Assembly (NCBI RefSeq): GCF_031877795.1
Contig: NC_133946.1
Location: 9,895,144-9,959,143, forward strand
DNA from: Strix aluco
Taxonomy: Eukaryota; Chordata; Aves; Strigiformes; Strigidae
Length of the DNA stretch: 64,000 nucleotides
Direction: 5' to 3'
Of the stretch, positions 10,331 to 20,816 are shown piece after piece (positions within the stretch are counted from its first letter, which is position 1; every line of letters starts with the position of its first letter). The notes beneath the pieces were generated by a model. That model was not told where the DNA came from. It saw nothing but the letters and a program-made list of their open reading frames with translations, and made no database searches. Made by a program: the position numbers and the translations under genes.

Positions 10331-12568
10331 CTACCAAAAAAAAAAAAAAAGAACAGATTAAGAGACTATTGAAAGTGAAACCATTTTTTGCATAGAGAGA
10401 GAATCACTGCCTAGACTGCCATGTACTTGATTTTTTAGCTTCTTTTCAAGGGTTTAGAAGTTCCCAAATTTGCCCTTGCTAGGAATTTAGTAGTGTGAAT
10501 AGCGATAGCAAGCCGTGGTCCTGCCTCCACAGCACTCTCTTGTAGCTCTTAGCCATATGGTAAGAAAGATTTCTAGCTCAAGCTAACCAGTGCTTCCAAT
10601 TCAGTCCAAATGACCCACTGGGGGATACAGGGTAGAGCCTGAGTGATACCTACTCTGGGGCTCCTGACAGAGAAGGACAGTGCATCACCATCTAGCTCAT
10701 CCCAACAGATCTGACCGGTTTCATTTCCAGAAGCAACAAGCAGAAGACAGCGCTTGAAAAGCAGAAGAGTCCTCCCCTTCTCTCACTCATTCCCCTGGAC
10801 ACCGGAGATCAAACACCTTGCCTTCCATCTTCCCTAGCTTGACACCTCAAATACTTGACTCCCGACTCTGGCAATGGACAACCGCCATAGCCTGCATGCT
10901 GGAAAACTACAGTTTGTGCTCATGAAGGTTTAGGCTCAAAGCAAATAGCAAAAGATAAAATCCCTTAGCATGTAAGCAGCAGAGCAGCATCCTGTTCCAG
11001 CAGCGTTAGAAGCTTCCTTCCTCCATACCAAGTCATGAGCTTTAGCAGGGACCATCCCGGGGAACAGAGTGGTCCCACCCCACCCTGGTTCCTGCTGTCC
11101 GAAGCCAGCCCAGAAGGCTTTCTAGAGCAGAAGGAACCCGGGAGGAAAGCAAGACATTATTGCAGTTTACTTCTGTTTTTCCAGTGAACCTCCTGTCACT
11201 GGTAGTAAAAGAGTTACTTAAATGTTATTTACCAACTAGAATAGTAACCTTATGCCCTGAATATACATACTTGACCATCTCCCTGAGATGCAGGTCACTT
11301 CACCCTCAAGAAAAGGTAATTTATTTTAATAGTGTCAATTCATAACTGACTGAGTTTTCATCTGCAGGTTTATTTTATGGGTTATACATGCTTTATCTGT
11401 TTTTGAAATACAAAACCTTTGCCCTGAATTTGTTACACTTTATAGTCAATGCTGTCTCCTATTATCTTCCAGCAATCTTGGGTAGGGGTTTTTTTGTCTT
11501 TTGGGTTTTTTTTAAATCTGGATGTACAGGTATCTGTGTATATGCTTGTACAAGTATAAATCAACTATCTAAATCATCCTTATCAGTTGCTCGGATATAA
11601 GCATGACCTTCAGAAGTATTCACAGCCTTCTTTTAAGTGAGGCTAAGAAATGCATGCTAAGGCCAGATTAGAAGTGTACAGGCAATGAAAACTGATATAA
11701 CCACGTTTATTTTAGGTCTGTAGGACAGTGTACATACCAAATTTCATCTGCAAGCAAGTATCTTCAGTCGCTAAGCAAGTACTATTGGTCTTGCACAAGG
11801 AAGGGCTGTTCTCGCAGTGGTAACACCTTAGGGTATAACCTAAAACGACAAGGGTTTATCTTTACTGAATAATAAAGTACTGAAACAGAAGCAGCATTAA
11901 ACAGGAAAAAAGAAGAATCACTATCTCTATCTGTCACAGAAGATATGCCTGGTTATTAAACTCAAGACTTAAGCTAAAATTTACAAGCTTTTGTCAGTGC
12001 ACAAACTGAGACTGGCAATTTTGAAAGGAAGATTTTGAAGTATGTACTTACATAACTTGTAAAAACACTTGCCTTTACGTGTCTGCAGAACAATATATTA
12101 AATATTTGCTTCTTTTATCTACTCTTGAAGACTGCCTTTTCCAAAAGGACAGACAAGGGACACTTTCAGCAGAATTTTATTCTATCCCTTTTTTATTTCA
12201 TCTCATTCCTCTTTCATGCTATACACCTAGTTTCCAATCTACACAACAGGAATCCAGTTTTCTAGCAGCAAAACACAACAGTCTGTTGCCATATTAAGCA
12301 GCATCATATTCTGCACCTGATTCTCTCTTCTGACCAAAGACAATCAGCAACAGAAACTAAGCCCTACTTTCCTGGTCAGTGTTATTCCCCAAAGTGGTGT
12401 TAAATAATGCAGGCCTTTCTTGTTCCTTTTCCTTCTCCAACACGTTTTCTGATTTCCTTAGCCCGTGTCATAACATTACATCAGGAAGGTACCCTTATAC
12501 TCACCAGAACCACAAAAAGCAACCAGAACAATGCAGGTGGTTAACAGGATGCAGTTCATCTTGATCAT
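10137..12568 (-). CDS. CD59: CD59 (protectin), complement membrane-attack inhibitor
   Basis: CD59 is a small GPI-anchored glycoprotein on the cell surface that binds C8/C9 and stops assembly of the complement membrane attack complex. Coding exons on the minus strand are 12568-12505, 11839-11738 and 10330-10137. They are joined by two phase-1 introns, as in mammalian CD59, and give 119 residues. Residues 1-22 are a signal peptide (core CILLTTCIVLVAFC). The mature part starts GYTLRCYHC and holds the ten cysteines of a single Ly6/uPAR three-finger domain, ending in the family signature CCQHDLCN. An N-glycosylation site (NST) lies near the start of the mature chain, where human CD59 is also glycosylated. 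The CWK near the middle matches the human region that contacts complement. A hydrophobic tail (SIASVMTMLWMLL) is the GPI-attachment signal. A second in-frame Met three codons after the first could be the true start; both have A at -3. Confidence 0.93.
11738..11839 (-). CDS. CD59: CD59 coding exon B: N-terminal half of Ly6 domain
   Basis: This is a 102-bp phase 1-1 exon between CGTTTTAG and GTATGT splice sites. It carries five of the ten cysteines (CYHC, LC, TC, TC) and the NST glycosylation site. It is too short to be picked up as an open frame on its own and was found by similarity to human CD59. Confidence 0.92.
12505..12568 (-). CDS. CD59: CD59 coding exon A: signal peptide
   Basis: The acceptor (CAAATTAG) puts the exon start at 12577, nine bases before the ATG at 12568-12566. 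The exon encodes MIKMNCILLTTCIVLVAFCG plus S and the first base of a Gly codon, then a GTGAGT donor. It contains nearly the whole signal peptide and no mature domain. Confidence 0.9.
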
Positions 12569-12577
12569 GCTTTTTCC

Positions 12578-14400
12578 CTAATTTGAAGGCATAAACAGAA
12601 GTTACATGTTTATTCCATTTAAAAGCTACTGAAACTAGCAAAATACACAGTGAGGAATCGAGGTTTCAAGAGTTGATTCAGTGTGGAACTAAAGGCATTG
12701 GCCAGGAAAACCAGTGAAAGAGAAGAGAGAAAAGTAATTTTGCACTTTCTGAGAGAGTATTTTTATTCTGAGAACAGGTTTTTTATTCTGAGAACTGAGA
12801 TTTGAGCCCCTGCAGGCTGTAGATGGGTCTCCTTTCTCGCCTCTGATTACACCATTCAACAGGTCTCCCTGTTTCTTACAGCTACAAATGACCTAACAAA
12901 AAGAGAGGCCATTTAGGTCTCGAATGCTTTTTCTTTCCCAGCAATTCCCCAATAACCCTGGAGCCAGACTGTGCTCCTTTCTTCTCTCTGACGGGGTTGC
13001 AAGAGATTAGTCTGCACTAAGGGGCCTTTTGCCTCTCCTCTTCCAAAATTTCTCCCTCTCACCAAGGGACCGAGTGACCACTGCGATGGCTTGAGCCCTC
13101 CACGGCTGCTCTAATCCAGAGGTAGCAGTGAGATAGGAAGGTCAGCATTTTTTTTAACATAGGCAACTCCAAAGCAGGAGTTACTAGATAGACTTCTGCA
13201 TACAGAGTCTGAACTACAAACACTAATAACTACTACTAAAAAAATCTCAGCTATTGCAGAGAGTAGGCTACTCAGACTAGGTATCAAGCAGACACAGGTG
13301 GGAGAGAGGGACCGTACTTGTGCTAAGAGGGCATGATTTCATGTTTGTCTTCAAAGCTCAAGTGGGCTTGGAAGTCCTAAAGAATTAAAGGCATTCACAC
13401 AACAAGTTTTACTTACGATAAGACTGCAGTGAAATGGTCACATTGCTGCTCTTGACCCTGTTAACACTGCTTGAAGCTATTTCTATATGCAGCTAAGAGT
13501 CTAGCGTGGCAGACCAAAGTCATGTTGGGATGGAGTTTTCTCCTCCCAGAAGACTGACTGTGGACTTCAAAAGATAGTTCATAATAAAACAATACTGAAA
13601 TCCTTCTCAAACTTAAGCCTAGTTAATTTTTCTACTGAAAAATAAACCCCTCAACAAAAAAAAAGCACTTTTTTTTCCTGTCTGTATGACCTACTGTTGA
13701 ACAGGAAAAATAAGAAAAACCAAACCATAATGTGCATGATAAGATGATTTTCCAGAGTAAACAACTTTTTGAGAAGCCTTCCAAGACCAGAGGCGCATTC
13801 CACAGTGACGTGAATCTGCAGGAGCACTGTTAGTCTGGTGGTTAAAGCAAGAGCCATTGTTGACAGCAACAAGAATCTCCCTGGGAACCTCTCCATCTTC
13901 CAGGAGCCCTCCACCACCCAGTGGGGTCAGCAGAGTAAAACAGTTTTGCCTTTTAGCAAAACCAAATCATGACCAGAAAAAAAATATAAGGCAGATTAAT
14001 AAAAATCCATCGTGGCCAGCATAACAGCTTTGACAGTAGTAATTCAAGCAATCTATTTTTGCAAGAATGAGTAATTTTTTCAGCACTCCCGAACAACAGG
14101 GAGATGAGGCAACAGTAAAAATTCAGCTTAATAAAAATAGACAGCAATTCACAATATGGAAAAGGAAGCAGAAAACATTTCCTGAACTGAATTTCAAAAT
14201 TGCTGTTTTAACTCAAGCATTCGCCCAATCTCAGTAACAGGAAATAACAAGAATGAGCAAATGCAATAGCAGGAACGGCTTAACGCCTCGCTTGTGCGAC
14301 AGAAGAATTTCTCTGCAGTCCCACCTGGGAGAGAGCACACGTTCAAGACCAGGATGCTACTTTCGTCATAACCTCAGAGCAGAGAGAGGCAAGAAAAGGC
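12578..14400 (-). other. CD59: CD59 5' intron, nothing else recognised
   Basis: This lies between the first coding exon and the GC-rich promoter region. It has no other exon, repeat family or RNA gene that I can support. Confidence 0.45.
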
Positions 14401-15350
14401 CCACCAGGACTACGAGCCGCGTTCCTGTGAGGACTCGGGCACCTCAGCCCCCGCTCGGGGCTGCAGCACTTGGCCTCCCGAGGTAGTCCGGGGCCAGCAG
14501 CCACCCGGCTGATGCCACCTGGCTCCCTCCCAGCTCTTCTGGAAGTTCTCTGCAGCACTCCCACGGCAGTATCTGCACCCCCACCCCCCCCGGCCCTGGC
14601 CGCTGGGATCCGCCCGTCGCTCCGGGGCGTGGGGGGGGGTTCCTGGTGCCGGTGCCCGTTTCCCCGCGGGCGGCGGCCGAAGCGCCCCGGGACGCCGCAG
14701 CCCCCCCCCCCCCCCCGCTTAGCGCAGTGCGGTGCCGCCGCTCTGCCGGCGTGACTCAACAGCCGGGGGCAGCCCGGGGATGTACGAAAACGATCCGTGT
14801 GTCGTCGTCGTCCCCGGTTAATACGGTATCAATACAGATTTCCACCCAAAACCTCCCCCTCCCCCATCCCAATTCCTAGGAAATGCCCTTATCCCCCCCT
14901 CGCCCATCCCAGCCCACTGCCCAGCACCTGCCCGCTCGCCCCCTCTCCCTCTCCCGCTATTCCCCCCCCCCGTTTCGCCTCGGCAGGCAGAGCCAGGCCC
15001 CCGGGAGACGAGGCGCTGCCCCCCGCTCCCCCCGCACCCCGACGAAGACGGGGGGCGCCGGGCTTTCTCCGCCCGCCCCCCCCTCCGCAGCGCCGGAGCC
15101 TCCAAGTCGCCCCTTACCTGTCCCCAGCACCCACTGCCGACCAGCCCCGCACCGTCTGCTGGGGTGAGGGGGGGGGGGGTTGCGGCGGAGGAGCTGCCTC
15201 CCCCGGCTGTGCCGCCCCCCCGGGGGAGGAGCAGCGGCGTTGGCACGGCTCGGCCCGGCCCCGGCCAAGGGAGCGCGAAGCGAAGCCGTCTGGGGGAGGA
15301 GGGGTCTGCGGGACGGGGCCGCATCCTGGTCTGGGCAGGCAGGGAAAACT
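14400..15350 (-). promoter_or_regulatory. CD59: CD59 CpG-island promoter and likely non-coding exon 1
   Basis: This is a GC- and CpG-rich stretch upstream of the CD59 coding exons, on the side where the minus-strand promoter should be. Within it a consensus donor (GGGGACAG, then GTAAGG) would end an exon at 15118. Splicing from there to the acceptor at 12577 gives a non-coding exon 1 and an intron of about 2.5 kb, the usual CD59 arrangement. Long C/G homopolymers (for example 14701-14716 and about 15167-15178) lie inside. Open frames over this stretch on both strands are compositional. Confidence 0.6.
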
Positions 15351-15368
15351 TTCACGGCTGTATCTTAC

Positions 15369-15415
15369 CACACACACACACCCACACCCACCCACACCCA
15401 CCCCCTCCCCACCCT
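15369..15415. repeat. (CA)n / (CCCACA)n microsatellite
   Basis: A pure CA run passes into a CACCCA-type degenerate run at the outer edge of the CD59 CpG island. It may vary in length between individuals. Confidence 0.85.
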
Positions 15416-15480
15416 CCCGGATGCGTGCGTAACTGAGTAGTGCCAGCTCCAACAAGCCCAACATTAAACAGTCAGTTAAC

Positions 15481-15537
15481 GGTTGGACTAGATGATCTTC
15501 AAGGTCTTCTCCAACCGAGATGATTCTGGGATTCTGT
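15481..15537 (+). mobile_element. CR1 LINE 3'-terminal fragment
   Basis: About 57 bp match the very end of an avian CR1 (gttggactagatgatcttca up to gattctgggattctgtga), including the terminal GATTCTGNGATTCTGTG-type repeat. The next CR1 copy begins immediately after it. Confidence 0.85.
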
Positions 15538-16172
15538 GAACATGAGTGAGCAGAAAGCTGCTGCGGCAAGGAGAGCCAAGGTGTGCAGGGCTGCACCACC
15601 AAGGGCATCCCCAGCAGAGATAAAGGAGTCGTCATCCCATGGCTCAGCGCTTGTCAGGCCACACCTGGAATACTGTGTCCAGTTTTGGTCCCCACCATAC
15701 AAAAAAGATGTGGCCAGGCTGGAGAGGGCCCAGAGGAGGTCCCCAGGGATGGGCAAGGCACTGGGAAGCCCAGTGAGGAAAGGCTGAGAGAACTGGGGTT
15801 GTTCAGCCTCAAGAAGAGAAGGCTTAGGGGAGACCTTATCACCATGTTCCAGTATTTAAAGGGTGGCTAGAAGGAAGATGGAGACACACTCCCTTTTGAC
15901 AAGGAGTCACATGGAAATGATGAGGGGTAATGGGTACAAGTTACTCCTGGGGAGATTCTGACTGGACACAAAAGGAAAATTTTTCACAATGAGAACAATC
16001 AGCCACTGGAATAATCTCCCCAGGGAAGTGGTGGGATTCCCCAACATTGAACACCTCTAAGATTCAGCTGGACAGGGGGCTGGGCCACCTTGTCTAGACC
16101 AGGCTTTTGCCAGAAAGGTTGGACCAGATGATATCCCTGAGGTCCCTTCTAACCTGGGATTCTATAATACTG
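15538..16172 (+). mobile_element. CR1 LINE, 5'-truncated copy
   Basis: About 630 bp of CR1 3' sequence in the same orientation as the short fragment just before it. It shows caggccacacctggaatact, gaggaaaggctgagagaact and a 3' end of ggttggaccagatgatatcc to gggattctataata. It is 5'-truncated and its frame is broken, so it is a non-functional copy. Confidence 0.92.
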
Positions 16173-16589
16173 ATTTTTCATGGGGCTTGTCTGATGAAGG
16201 GAGAGGTTCTACCCACCCCTCATTAAGTACAGCTGTTCCTATGCTTAATTTCTATCCCAACAGCTAAACCTGCCCTTTGTGCCCACCAGGTTTCAAAACG
16301 TAGTTGGAGAAGGCCCCAGAGCCACCATGAGCAGTGGCTCCCAGCTTCTTGGGTGGACTGAGAGATGGGGTAAGAAAAGGGCATTAGCTGGACTGCAGTA
16401 GAACACTCATCACCCTCAAAACGCTTTCTTCTTAAAGCATGGTGTGGCCACGCCTGTCATACCTCCCCAGTTGTGGTTAAATAAATGGTATGAATTCATA
16501 GATAGAACTAAGGAAAATTAGGAAGAGTTTTAGAACACAGAAAGCGAAACAACCAGGCATAGAAAGTGGCAGTTTCTTCCAGAGGTAGC

Positions 16590-17110
16590 TGAATCATAGA
16601 ATGGTTTGGGTTGGAAGGGATCTTAAATCTAGTTCCAACCCCCTGCCCTGGGCAGGGACACCTTCCACTAGCCCAGGTTGCCCAAAGCCCCGTCCAACCT
16701 GGCCTTGAACCCTTCCAGGGAGGGGGCAGCCACAGCTTCTCTGGGCAACCTGTGCCAGGGCCTCACCACCCTCACAGTAGAGAATTTCTTCCTTACATCT
16801 AATCTAAATCCACCCTCTTTCAGTTTAAAACTGTTACCCCTCACCCTATCCCTATCCTCCCTCATAAAGAGTCCCTCCCCCCTTTCTTGTAGCCCTTTAA
16901 GTCCTGGGAGGCCGCTCTAAGGTCTCCCCAGAGCCTTCTCTTCTCCAGCTGAATACCCCCAACTCTCTCAGCCTGTCCTCACAGGGAAGGTGCTCCAGCC
17001 TCCGATCATCTTTGTGGCCTCCTCTGAACCTCCTCTTGAGCAGGTTCGTGTCCTTCTGATGTTGGGGGTCCCAGAGCTGGACACAGCACTGCAGGGCGGG
17101 GGGGGGTATC
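16590..17110 (-). mobile_element. CR1 LINE, 5'-truncated copy, minus strand
   Basis: The plus strand carries the reverse complement of CR1 3' sequence from the terminal tcatagaatggtttgggttg to the cagagctggacacagcactg segment. It is about 520 bp. Together with the plus-strand copy at 15.5-16.2 kb it forms an inverted pair meeting at their 3' ends about 420 bp apart. Confidence 0.92.
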
Positions 17111-18770
17111 ATGAGAGTGATATAGTTCTAAACATTCACAACCTAGAAAAAAATCAAAGAAAAACAACAGAGGTAGCTGAGGACACCAAAAGTGGGTTTT
17201 GTTATATTGAGAGATTTAGGTCAATGCTATAAAAAAAAAAATTGAACACTGACTTGAGTACAGTATGAAACACCTGTAACTACCAGTTGTATTTAACAGA
17301 GTATACTGGATTTATTTTTGTTACACACAGCACAACTGCCAAATCATTCATTAAACCTGAAGGAAACCGTAAACCACTCAGAACTTAAATCAGATTCTGT
17401 TGGTGTGTTACAGTAGTTAAGATGATTATCAGTCAGCTCAGCACATGATCTTATAAATGTCTTTTTTACCTGTTTAAGCCATAAATAAAAGCAAAGGGAT
17501 GTAAGAGCGAGATGCTTGCGTGCTATTGCGTGCAACTTATTGAGAATCCACTCAATTAAGACTTGATATTTTAAAAAAATCCTTAATTTATTAATTAATT
17601 TAGAAAATTTTGCAATGAGGAACAGGGAGCAAGGAACTTCAGCCATAGCTGAAGATTTGCCTGTTTTCACTTCCTGAAATCTGTATGAGGAACTGGGAAC
17701 AGTTCCTCCTACAAAGGATACATTTGTCTGTATCTTCACAGATAAATGGTACTTCCAACTTAGCCTGAATTTTGCACCTGATATTCTTCCTAACATAGAT
17801 GGTAAGAAATTACTGTGAACAATGACAGAGAAAAAAAAAACCAAACAGCACTGGAATGACTTGCACAGTAACATCCTTCCCCGCCCCCCCCCTCCCTGAC
17901 TGGCACACCACTTGTTTCTCTTGTGTGATGCAGTCACAGCAAGGAAACAGTGGCCAAAGCTCCTCTCCATTAAACCATCCAGTCAGCAAAATCCCACAAA
18001 AAGCGCTGAAGGAGTCCTACGGTGCAATTATAAAGAGACTGTCAGCGTAGGCCTTTTCCACAGACAAAAAAAAGGACTAGATTAGTTACATTTTTGTGTT
18101 GGATGTGCTAAGTTTTTAACCATATGCTGAGTTCATAGACGTTCAACGAGGCTTACTTCACCTTGACAGGAGCAGTCCTAACCAAGCATCACTATCAGTC
18201 AGGATCTGCGTCAGGAGCAGCTGCTGGAACTTCAGGCTGAACCTGAAACACAGTGGCCAAAGGGAAGGACATATACAGGCTGTAGGTTATGCTCTGCGCG
18301 TGCGTGCTGCACCGACGAGAACCACCGCGGTTACCAGGACACCTACCCAACACCTGCTTGCTGAGGCAGGCAGAGCACTGGTGACATGCTGCCTTCTGAA
18401 GTGGGACCCGAACAGACAATTCTTTCCTGCTTTCTTAGTGCGGATTTCTACAGCCCAGCAGCGCTGGCAAACATAACACATTCCTTGTTTTCTTCAATGG
18501 TCTCGGCCACTTTGCTTTTCATACTGATTTGGCATAAACTTCAGAGTCTTGGGTGGGGTGAGGAGAACCACTGGCCTAAGCCCTACTTCAAATGCACATA
18601 ATGAAGAGGTACAGCGTTTGCAGTGACACTGCATCTGGCAGCTTTAGGCAGCGTGCCATGGGCTAAAATAGCTGCCTGAAGCAACGGGATAACCTTTCTC
18701 CCGTTACAAACACACACATGGTTGGTACAGTAACAGCAACACGCCAGTCCTCCTACCCCGTTACCTCCTC
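17111..18770. other. Intergenic DNA with one long unexplained ORF
   Basis: There is no recognised gene or repeat. The minus strand has a 208-codon open frame at 17970-17344 in AT-rich DNA, which is discussed in the findings. Around 18195-18481 the minus strand has cysteine-rich short frames in two registers with no matching domain spacing. Confidence 0.35.
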
Positions 18771-18850
18771 ACAGAATCATCGAGGTTGGAAAAGACCTTG
18801 AAGATCATCTAGTCCAACCATTAACCTCACACTGACCATTCACACAGGGT
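18771..18850 (-). mobile_element. CR1 LINE 3'-terminal fragment, minus strand
   Basis: The plus strand reads acagaatcatcgaggttgga followed by agaccttgaagatcatctag and tccaacc, the reverse complement of a CR1 3' end. About 80 bp remain. Confidence 0.85.
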
Positions 18851-19700
18851 TTGCCGGAGTCCTGCGACGACCAGCCATGCTTGGCTCAGAGCCCCCAACG
18901 CCTCACACCCCACAGCTCAGGAGCTGACAGAACAGCACTGTCATATATCTTGGCTTCTTCTACAGCAAGAAATAACCACTGTTCCTCTTTAACACCCGAG
19001 GGAGAAACACTCCCTGAGAAGAGTAAAATTGCCAAGAGTTGGGAGTGTTTCTGTAGAGCCTCCTGACCTTCAGCTGGTAACTAGAACATACAGACCCTGG
19101 TGAAGTACCAAACAAGGCTCCAATCATAAGAATTAACTGTCCTTAAAAATACACAACAGCAGCGGAATAAGTTCTAGTTCCACTAAATCCTTTTAAGAGA
19201 TGATGACATTTCTGTGAAGAAAAAGCATTACACCGCAAACATCACATTTTCCCCTCACAGTTAATACCAAGGACACCTCAAAAAGGAAACATTTTTAAAG
19301 CACTCCAGCAATTCAGATCGCTGTTCAGACTTCTGTGAGGGTCAACACAAAGGTTTTTGCTTTTCTAGATGTTTCGTAGGGGTTATACTCAATATTTTTT
19401 CTACCTTGTACCACCATGGAAGATCCAAATGCTGCATGGCACTAGAGAAAGATGAGCACATGTAGAATCTAGTACTATGACTTGTAAAAAAAAAAAACAA
19501 AACACCAGGCTTTCTGTATGAGCAGTAACTAGTCAATAATAGAAACATTCAGGTGGAACCACAATATACTGGTTTTCCTCTGAGAAGCTACTAATTCTGG
19601 ATGTCAAAGAGAGGAACTGACTACAGCGATGCTAGTCACACAATTATTGGTCAAGTCTTGGCAAGAAGAGTCCCACGTAGCATTTCAGAGCAAAGGAGGC
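18851..19700. other. Intergenic DNA downstream of FBXO3
   Basis: No exon or repeat was recognised. It separates the CD59 promoter side from the 3' end of FBXO3. Confidence 0.4.
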
Positions 19701-19710
19701 AGTTAAGTTG

Positions 19711-19830
19711 TTTATTAATGACAATCAAACCAAAATAAAAGTGATAAAGCAGATACTTCTTTAAATATAAAGTTGCTAGTCATCTGGTGTTCTGTCAGGC
19801 TCCCTTTTTTTTTTTCTTCTCTTTTTTATT
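19711..19830 (-). terminator. FBXO3: Candidate FBXO3 poly(A) signals
   Basis: On the minus strand AATAAA occurs at 19830-19825 and again at 19716-19711, about 0.87 and 0.98 kb after the FBXO3 stop. These are the first canonical signals downstream of the stop, so the 3' UTR is probably 0.9-1.0 kb. Confidence 0.45.
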
Positions 19831-20690
19831 CAGGCATAGTTACAAAAATCCATAGAGGATTTGGGGAAACATGATACTTCAACATAAATTTGTCACCTAT
19901 GACAAAGTCTGAACAGCAAACATCATATAATGAAAAAAAACCCTCAAAACGTATTTACAAATTCATACTTTGTAGTCATTGAGGAATTTCTTGGTTACTG
20001 AGTGGTAGATTATGCATATACACTACATTCCAATCAGAGTCACTTAGCATAAAATTAAGCTGAAAGACAGATTGTCTAAAAATAAGGCCAGTTTCATTCC
20101 TAATTTATGCAGCTGAAGACCAGAATTTTCTAGTACTTCTATGTTAATAAAAAAAAAAAAAGAGCATAAGAGCACCTGATCTCACCCAAAAGGGATACAC
20201 AGATCAGACTGCAAGTTTAATTCTTAGCAGGAATTATCAAGAGTAGAAACTCATGAGAAAGGACAATACTATACACCTTTTTTGCCATCTTGTCTATTGC
20301 TAATTTTAAATGCTTGTATAAAAACAAATCCCCACACCATATTTGCAATATGATCATAAATAGGCAATAGTTTAAAAATGTAAGATATGATTACCTTGAA
20401 CTATCAAGCTGTTTTGCACTTCAGAAAAAAGTGAACAAAGCCCAAACACCTTTCTCTTCCTCTCCCTCCCTTCCCCTGCCCCCCCAAGCCCCCTCCCCAC
20501 TTCCAAACCAGGAGAAAAAAAAGTTATACTCTGATGAATATTAGAACTGGCACCAACATTCATGCTAGTTGCCCTGATGTGCAACAGAAAGTTCATTTTA
20601 CAATAGTCAGAAATATTCTTATGCACTAGCCCCAAAGAGTTCAGCTTCTGAAAAGAGTTTGTTTTGTTTTGAAAAAAAAAAAAAATCCCA
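19831..20690 (-). other. FBXO3: FBXO3 3' UTR (inferred)
   Basis: This is AT-rich sequence between the FBXO3 stop codon and the first AATAAA. It contains several A/T homopolymers and no competing gene. The extent is inferred from the poly(A) hexamers only. Confidence 0.5.
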
Positions 20691-20816
20691 TCAGGTATGA
20701 CGTGGGCAGCGTCTAGAAGGTGCAGGAATGTCCAACACTCTACGTCGATCTTCATATTCATCAGTGTCTGTGGAATCTTCGTCTTCATCCACTGCGTATT
20801 CATTATGATTTGTTTC
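20691..20816 (-). CDS. FBXO3: FBXO3 coding exon 11 (acidic tail and stop)
   Basis: It encodes 41 residues: the acidic stretch AVDEDEDSTDTDEYED, RRRVLDIPAPSRR, and a C-terminus of CPRHT. Human FBXO3 has a much longer Glu/Asp run and a different end (RRRRCSRLF). The basic RRRV motif after the acids is shared, so the frame is right. A different, overlapping frame on the same strand is a shadow. Confidence 0.88.
   Translation of the reverse strand, partial: ETNHNEYAVDEDEDSTDTDEYEDRRRVLDIPAPSRRCPRHT

Noticed and set aside
10057-10395. 112-codon plus-strand frame over the last CD59 exon
   Set aside because: Antisense shadow of the CD59 exon, ending in the complement of its poly-T tract.
14797-15432. 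211-codon plus-strand frame in the CD59 island
   Set aside because: Pro/Arg/Ser-rich compositional frame with several overlapping competitors on both strands.
18195-18481. Cysteine-rich minus-strand frames resembling a zinc-binding exon
   Set aside because: The cysteines fall in two different reading frames and no zinc-finger or LIM spacing is met.
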